Positions 59,974 through 64,000 of a stretch of DNA of 64,000 nucleotides are shown here, piece after piece. The notes under the pieces were generated by a model. It was not told the DNA's origin. It saw nothing but the letters and a program-made list of their open reading frames with translations, and did not search any database. Source of the DNA: Elusimicrobiota bacterium (GTDB lineage Bacteria > Elusimicrobiota > UBA8919); the NCBI GenBank assembly GCA_016928195.1, contig JAFGLF010000083.1, positions 1-64,000 of the forward strand, read 5' to 3'. The position numbers and the translations under genes were made by a program. Each line of letters opens with the position of its first letter. The first letter of the stretch is position 1.

Positions 59974-62373
59974 TTATTTATTCTTAAACTCGAGCTCATC
60001 GACATATATCCTGCCTTTACCTCCGGAACCTGCACTTACGGCAAAATATATCTTCTTAACCTTACCGAGTTTCTCATCCCCTCCCCACAAATATTTAAGA
60101 TCACCGGGGCCGATAGCCAGTTTCTGCCATTTTTTACCTGACTTTATTTTTTCAAACTTTTTACCGAATACAGAACCGTCAGCATCTACAAGCTTAAACT
60201 CAAGATTGTTCTTAGAACCCTCTCTTTTAAAATAGAAACTGAAATTATAATCATTGTTAAGCGATATATCAAAATCCTTATCAACCTGTACCCATTGTTC
60301 GGTATCCGCAAGATTGTAATCAAGCATCAGCGCTTTGCCCTTCTTTCCTTCTACAGTAGACAGTTTGTATGTCGTTCCTTTCCAGCCGTCAATACTCCAT
60401 CTATCCGCAGATTCGCAATCATCCAAAATGCCTTCGGCACCGGCCTTCTTTTTCAGTTTTCCGATTTCCTCCGGCTGTATCCTTTCAAAAACCATATCAT
60501 CTATATATATAATACCTTCTTTATCGCCTGCTTTTGAATCTTCAAAACAAAAGAGAAATTTTTCCATATCAGTCCAGTCTGTTATCATTCCGCCGAAAAA
60601 CATAAGGGGGATTGTTTTCTTCTGCCACTCGGAACTGATACCGCTTAAATAGTAAACACCTGTACCGCCCTTGCCCCAGATTTCACATTTAAGCAGTTTA
60701 GGGAAACCGGCTGTCTCATCGCCTTTTACATAGAAAGAAATGGCATTATATACACTGATATCGTTTGACTTAAGTTTTGTCTGGCACCCGTTCCATGCAG
60801 GGTTAGAGGTATCAACGTCATACTGGATCTTGAGCGAATAACCTTTCTCTCCGTTTTTAACTTTAGTATCGTAAGTGAGTTGGCATCCTGTTGACCGGTC
60901 TTTGTTGTTGTATGTCCATGTCTCCCATTTTCCGCCAAGCATGTTCACAAATGTTTCATCGTTAAAACTGTCAACAACCATAGGTTTAACATTAGTATTC
61001 GGAGCAATTTCGGAAGTACCGGGTATTTTTATTTCCGAAGAATCTCTTTCTGCATACAGTTTTTTATACTGCCGCTTTTTTTCGTCATTATAAAATTTTA
61101 TAAGTTTTCCTGCTTTTTTTACATCAGGGTCCTTTTCCATAAGTTGCCAGATAATCCCGTCTTTAAGATGGTTTGCCAGTGTAAGAAAAACCATTGCCTG
61201 ATCAAGCAGAAGATATACCTCGGTAACCTTTCCTGTATCAAGGTCCACAGCATCACGGAAACCGAACTTATACGGCTTGCCGTCAATCATATATTCTTTT
61301 CTTGCACCCATACTTTCCAGACGCTTCAGGTTTTCTATAACTTTTCCGGGATAATAAATAACAGGAAGCACTCCGGCATGAGGTGTTACAACATTGGTTT
61401 TCAATGTACCCCAGCCAAGATAGCCGTCATCAGGCGACTCGGATGCGGACCAGCCCCAGACACCGGTGTTTATATCTTTTGCATACATCATCTGTGCATA
61501 TGCAAAATCCGCAGCCGACTTCCCGAGCACAGTCCAGCGTTCATCAATCCATATTCCCGGTATAAACTGCATGAACAATCCGCCGCCCATCCAGCCGGGC
61601 CTGTAGTAATCCAACCCGTAATGCCGTTCTGTTTCTTTATTGACAGAATCCCACGTTTCAACAGGAATATCTCCGGAACCTACGGCAAAAAAATATGACT
61701 GTCTCGCATCGGTACCGATTGAATTAAGATGCCATTTATCATTTATTTTTTTTGTTACCATATTATAGCCGCCATAAAGTATTTTTTCGCGTTTACCGTA
61801 TATTTTAGACCAGTCAACTTCATCCAAAAGACGGGTGCATCTTTCGGAAAGTCCAGGGAATCTCTGTCTTACCAGCATAAGCCCTGCTATGAGATTAGCG
61901 GAATCCAGAACAGATACCCATGGGTCATCTTTTGACGGAGTAAGATCGTTAACGCTGTGCCAGCACTGAGTAAAACCGTTCCATCTGTCAAGCTTCTCTA
62001 CAGAATCGATTATTTTAGATACCTTTTCATATGCGGATTTTTCGGTCTCAAATCCCATATCGGCAGCAGCTGCTATACATGCCATATACAGGCCTATGTT
62101 GGTTGCAGAAGTATTTTCTAATCTATTGGTATTGTCATAAGGCAGGCGGGTGGGAGTATTGCCCATATAATCTATACATCTGTATGTGTCCTCTGCAAGA
62201 GTATGCAGATATTTGCGGTCGGATTCAGCATAGAGACAAATGACAAATGACACATGACAGATGACAAATGACACATGACAGATGACAAATGACACATGAC
62301 AAATGACTCGCCTCGCTTCACGGGCGAAGCGGGCAGATGACAAATGACGAATTATAGATGTTTTTCTTTTCAC
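59974..62373 (-). CDS. GH144-like (glycoamylase-domain) secreted protein with two carbohydrate-binding-like modules
   Basis: 799 residues from a GTG start with a GAGG ribosome site. Residues about 60-420 form an alpha/alpha-toroid resembling the PF10091/GH144 group: WGWSASESPDDGYLGWG, VIYYPGKVIENLKRLESMG, KFGFRDAVDL and LLLDQAMVFL. GH144 enzymes cut beta-1,2-glucans, but this match is by motif only. Two carbohydrate-binding-like modules follow (starting VDSFNDETF and LDDCESADRW; the latter has DADGSVFGKKF and YLWGGDE). The signal peptide hydrophobic core is made of the repeat FVICHVS. Confidence 0.72.
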   Translation of the reverse strand: MKRKTSIIRHLSSARFAREARRVICHVSFVICHVSFVICHVSFVICLYAESDRKYLHTLAEDTYRCIDYMGNTPTRLPYDNTNRLENTSATNIGLYMACIAAAADMGFETEKSAYEKVSKIIDSVEKLDRWNGFTQCWHSVNDLTPSKDDPWVSVLDSANLIAGLMLVRQRFPGLSERCTRLLDEVDWSKIYGKREKILYGGYNMVTKKINDKWHLNSIGTDARQSYFFAVGSGDIPVETWDSVNKETERHYGLDYYRPGWMGGGLFMQFIPGIWIDERWTVLGKSAADFAYAQMMYAKDINTGVWGWSASESPDDGYLGWGTLKTNVVTPHAGVLPVIYYPGKVIENLKRLESMGARKEYMIDGKPYKFGFRDAVDLDTGKVTEVYLLLDQAMVFLTLANHLKDGIIWQLMEKDPDVKKAGKLIKFYNDEKKRQYKKLYAERDSSEIKIPGTSEIAPNTNVKPMVVDSFNDETFVNMLGGKWETWTYNNKDRSTGCQLTYDTKVKNGEKGYSLKIQYDVDTSNPAWNGCQTKLKSNDISVYNAISFYVKGDETAGFPKLLKCEIWGKGGTGVYYLSGISSEWQKKTIPLMFFGGMITDWTDMEKFLFCFEDSKAGDKEGIIYIDDMVFERIQPEEIGKLKKKAGAEGILDDCESADRWSIDGWKGTTYKLSTVEGKKGKALMLDYNLADTEQWVQVDKDFDISLNNDYNFSFYFKREGSKNNLEFKLVDADGSVFGKKFEKIKSGKKWQKLAIGPGDLKYLWGGDEKLGKVKKIYFAVSAGSGGKGRIYVDELEFKNK
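62235..62308. repeat. Heptamer tandem repeat encoding a signal peptide core
   Basis: Ten units of GACAAAT, GACACAT and GACAGAT in a 21-base higher order. Further degenerate units lie at 62336-62358, after a GC-rich palindrome (CGCTTC ... GAAGCG). On the minus strand it is translated as repeated FVICHVS in the N-terminus of the GH144-like protein. Confidence 0.88.
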
Positions 62374-62392
62374 ACGGGATACCTCATTTTAT

Positions 62393-62421
62393 ATTTTATT
62401 ACATTTACACACATTAGTCAA
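62393..62421 (-). promoter_or_regulatory. Sigma70-type promoter of the GH144-like gene
   Basis: Minus strand TTGACT, 17 bases, TAAAAT, ending 19 bases before the GTG start. Confidence 0.65.
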
Positions 62422-62456
62422 GTAGTAACTCCTATGAAATATATATAATAGAAATA

Positions 62457-62470
62457 CCCGCCGTAGCGGG
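62457..62470 (-). terminator. Possible weak terminator
   Basis: Stem CCCGC-TACG-GCGGG (minus strand) followed by TATTTCTATTAT, downstream of the partial gene that ends at 62522. The stem is short and the T-run broken. Confidence 0.35.
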
Positions 62471-62521
62471 AAAAACAACTGTATTAACTGTATTCTTTTG
62501 GAACCTGGCAACCTTATTTTT

Positions 62522-64000
62522 TTATTTTCCAGGGAATGGCTCTGTACCGATATTGGCAAAATAAAGCCAGGCGGTAGGACATACGCCGTACATAGTAGTA
62601 TGCCAGGCACCTCCACCAAGATATTCTTCGTGTGAATGCTGAAGTGCTCCGTCCTCACGCTGCTGTTTGTTGATTTCTTTTAAATATAATTTACTGTCTT
62701 TACCGCCGGCTACCACATATTGAAGTGTACCTTCATTCCAGACAGTATAAGGACCTGTCGTGTCAAAACCGCGGGTACGGCGGTCAAAAGTCTGACATTC
62801 AAGATATTCACGGACAAAAGCCAGTGCCCTGAGTCCATATTCAGGCACACCTGCTCTTACAGAGAATGAAGCCCCCCATGTTTGAGGGTCAAGATAAACC
62901 TTAGGATTACCAAGTCCTACCAAAAACCTGCCTTCTTCCTTATCCCATACTTTGGTTAAAAGATATTTTTTAAGAAGATCCGCTTCCTTATTGAATCCTC
63001 CTGCTTTAAGCGCCCACCAGGAATCAATATTTCCCTCGGTAGAATCATGCAGACTTCCATCAGCTTTCTGCTGGGTTTTTAACCACTTTGCCCCTTTTTT
63101 CATCATGTCTACATATCTTTTATCACCGGTTATCTCAGTATAACGTTCTATTGCATGTACTATCCAGGAAACAGCACCAACCCACCGGTTATCGAATTCA
63201 TACTTAACTCCCGGAACATCCGACAAAAACCATTTCTTTTTATCATCATCGGATAATTCAATTTTTACGCCGGTATCAAGCATCATACCGTCGTTCCAGT
63301 ACCCTTCCGGTTTTTGGAGTTTTCTGAGAGCATCAAGCAGTTTAACCGCAGCATCCGGATACTCATGTGCAAGCACAATCAGACACAGTGCCTGGTCATA
63401 TGTCCAGCCGAACGGTTTACTGTCTCCCTCATAGGACAATACAAATCCGCTTTTCTGCTGCATTGACAAAATCCATTTTGCCGCTTTCTTTGCTATGGAT
63501 GAATCTCCGGTTATGTAATAGTACTTTTCCTGAGTAACAGGTGCTTTTAAACTAGTTTTTTCAATCTTCACATCGTCAAGCAGAACGGTACCCTTTCCGC
63601 CCTCATTAACACTGATAGCAAAATAGAGCATTTTAATATTTGACCAATCCATATTGCTATCGCCGTTATCAGCACTCCAGAAATACTTAAATGATTTTAG
63701 AGGGACTTCGTATTCCTTCCATGAGCCATTGGAAGTAATTCCGCTGAATGTATATCCGAAGTTGGTACCGTCAGCATCTTCAATTTTTATCTGGAAATCA
63801 TTGGATTTACCAGTACCCTTCAGGCGAAACTTTAGTGTGTTAAGATTTGAAATACCCAGTTTAAAATTTTTCTTAACCTGGACCCATTTCCCGTCTCCAA
63901 AGTCATAATCTATATTCATTGCCTTTTTTTCAGACGATATTTTTATGGATGTCCCGTTTTCCCCTTCGGTTATCCATCCTTTAGTTTCCGACATATCGTC
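62522..64000 (-). CDS. Large secreted-type alpha/alpha-barrel protein with carbohydrate-binding-like module (5' end outside window)
   Basis: The frame is open to the right edge. The in-window ATG at 63994 is internal, because the preceding codons (DD) complete the module start DDMSETKGW found in its neighbours. The visible part is one carbohydrate-binding-like module (DADGTNFG, YFWSAD ... MDWS) and then about 340 residues of repeated helical hairpins (WILSMQQKSGFVLSY, WLKTQQKADGSLHDS, YLKEINKQQREDGALQ). That pattern fits an alpha/alpha toroid as in glycan lyases, unsaturated glucuronyl hydrolases or related enzymes. No catalytic assignment is possible. Confidence 0.7.
   Translation of the reverse strand, partial: DDMSETKGWITEGENGTSIKISSEKKAMNIDYDFGDGKWVQVKKNFKLGISNLNTLKFRLKGTGKSNDFQIKIEDADGTNFGYTFSGITSNGSWKEYEVPLKSFKYFWSADNGDSNMDWSNIKMLYFAISVNEGGKGTVLLDDVKIEKTSLKAPVTQEKYYYITGDSSIAKKAAKWILSMQQKSGFVLSYEGDSKPFGWTYDQALCLIVLAHEYPDAAVKLLDALRKLQKPEGYWNDGMMLDTGVKIELSDDDKKKWFLSDVPGVKYEFDNRWVGAVSWIVHAIERYTEITGDKRYVDMMKKGAKWLKTQQKADGSLHDSTEGNIDSWWALKAGGFNKEADLLKKYLLTKVWDKEEGRFLVGLGNPKVYLDPQTWGASFSVRAGVPEYGLRALAFVREYLECQTFDRRTRGFDTTGPYTVWNEGTLQYVVAGGKDSKLYLKEINKQQREDGALQHSHEEYLGGGAWHTTMYGVCPTAWLYFANIGTEPFPGK

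Noticed and set aside
62235-62308. Heptamer array as a CRISPR or satellite
   Set aside because: It is a simple tandem repeat without spacers and is translated as part of a signal peptide.
63992-63994. Start codon of the last gene at 63994
   Set aside because: The codons before it complete the module motif DDMSETKGW, so the gene continues past the window edge.

Overview
The window looks like chromosomal DNA of an uncultured, AT-rich, Gram-negative-type bacterium. Evidence for two membranes is a DUF2490-like beta-barrel, a lipoprotein and secreted carbohydrate-active proteins. TPR-fused membrane glycosyltransferases, several B12-binding radical SAM enzymes and intergenic spacers packed with short repeats resemble candidate phyla such as Omnitrophota or Firestonebacteria. 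That placement is an impression from gene content, not a measured phylogeny.

Region 1 (1-27244) is almost entirely minus strand, in tight runs with 4-bp overlaps. It appears to build and export a surface glycan or lipid-linked product: three membrane proteins of glycosyltransferase-C type (two fused to TPRs), three SGNH hydrolases (one with an internal TPR array), a flippase-like protein, a SPASM-like radical SAM enzyme, five B12-binding radical SAM enzymes, a class III aminotransferase, a UbiA prenyltransferase, a PaaK-like adenylating enzyme, a GNAT, a GT9 glycosyltransferase and a sodium/solute symporter.

Region 2 (27257-35964) holds nfu, another GT-C/TPR protein, gatA and gatC (with a multi-hairpin element between them), a GxxExxY protein, a UvrD/PcrA helicase, a second flippase-like protein and tRNA-Leu(UAA).

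Region 3 (35923-49174) is an integrated mobile element of about 13.25 kb, bounded by 43-bp direct repeats of the 5' half of tRNA-Leu. It carries a tyrosine integrase with an unusual DnaJ-like cysteine motif, a LexA/CI-like repressor, a small helix-turn-helix protein, a replication initiator with six iterons, a Replic_Relax-like protein, a VirD4/TraG-type coupling ATPase, a large hairpin that could be a transfer or single-strand origin, and cargo (HNH protein, ORF6N proteins, lipoprotein, TPR protein, SppA/SDH-like protease). Integration left the native tRNA promoter on the far side, so the intact tRNA must now be transcribed from element DNA.

Region 4 (49248-54899) is a minus-strand signalling cluster: four stand-alone receivers, a GAF-GGDEF diguanylate cyclase, two histidine kinases and a remnant of a third kinase. 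Region 5 (54978-64000) concerns carbohydrates: a UgpC/MsmK-type ABC ATPase, a GH94 phosphorylase and three secreted or large proteins that share a repeated carbohydrate-binding-like module, one with a GH144-like catalytic region.

Throughout, spacers hold small palindromes and short repeated phrases. Several run into genes and encode protein ends, internal loops or, in one case, a signal peptide core.
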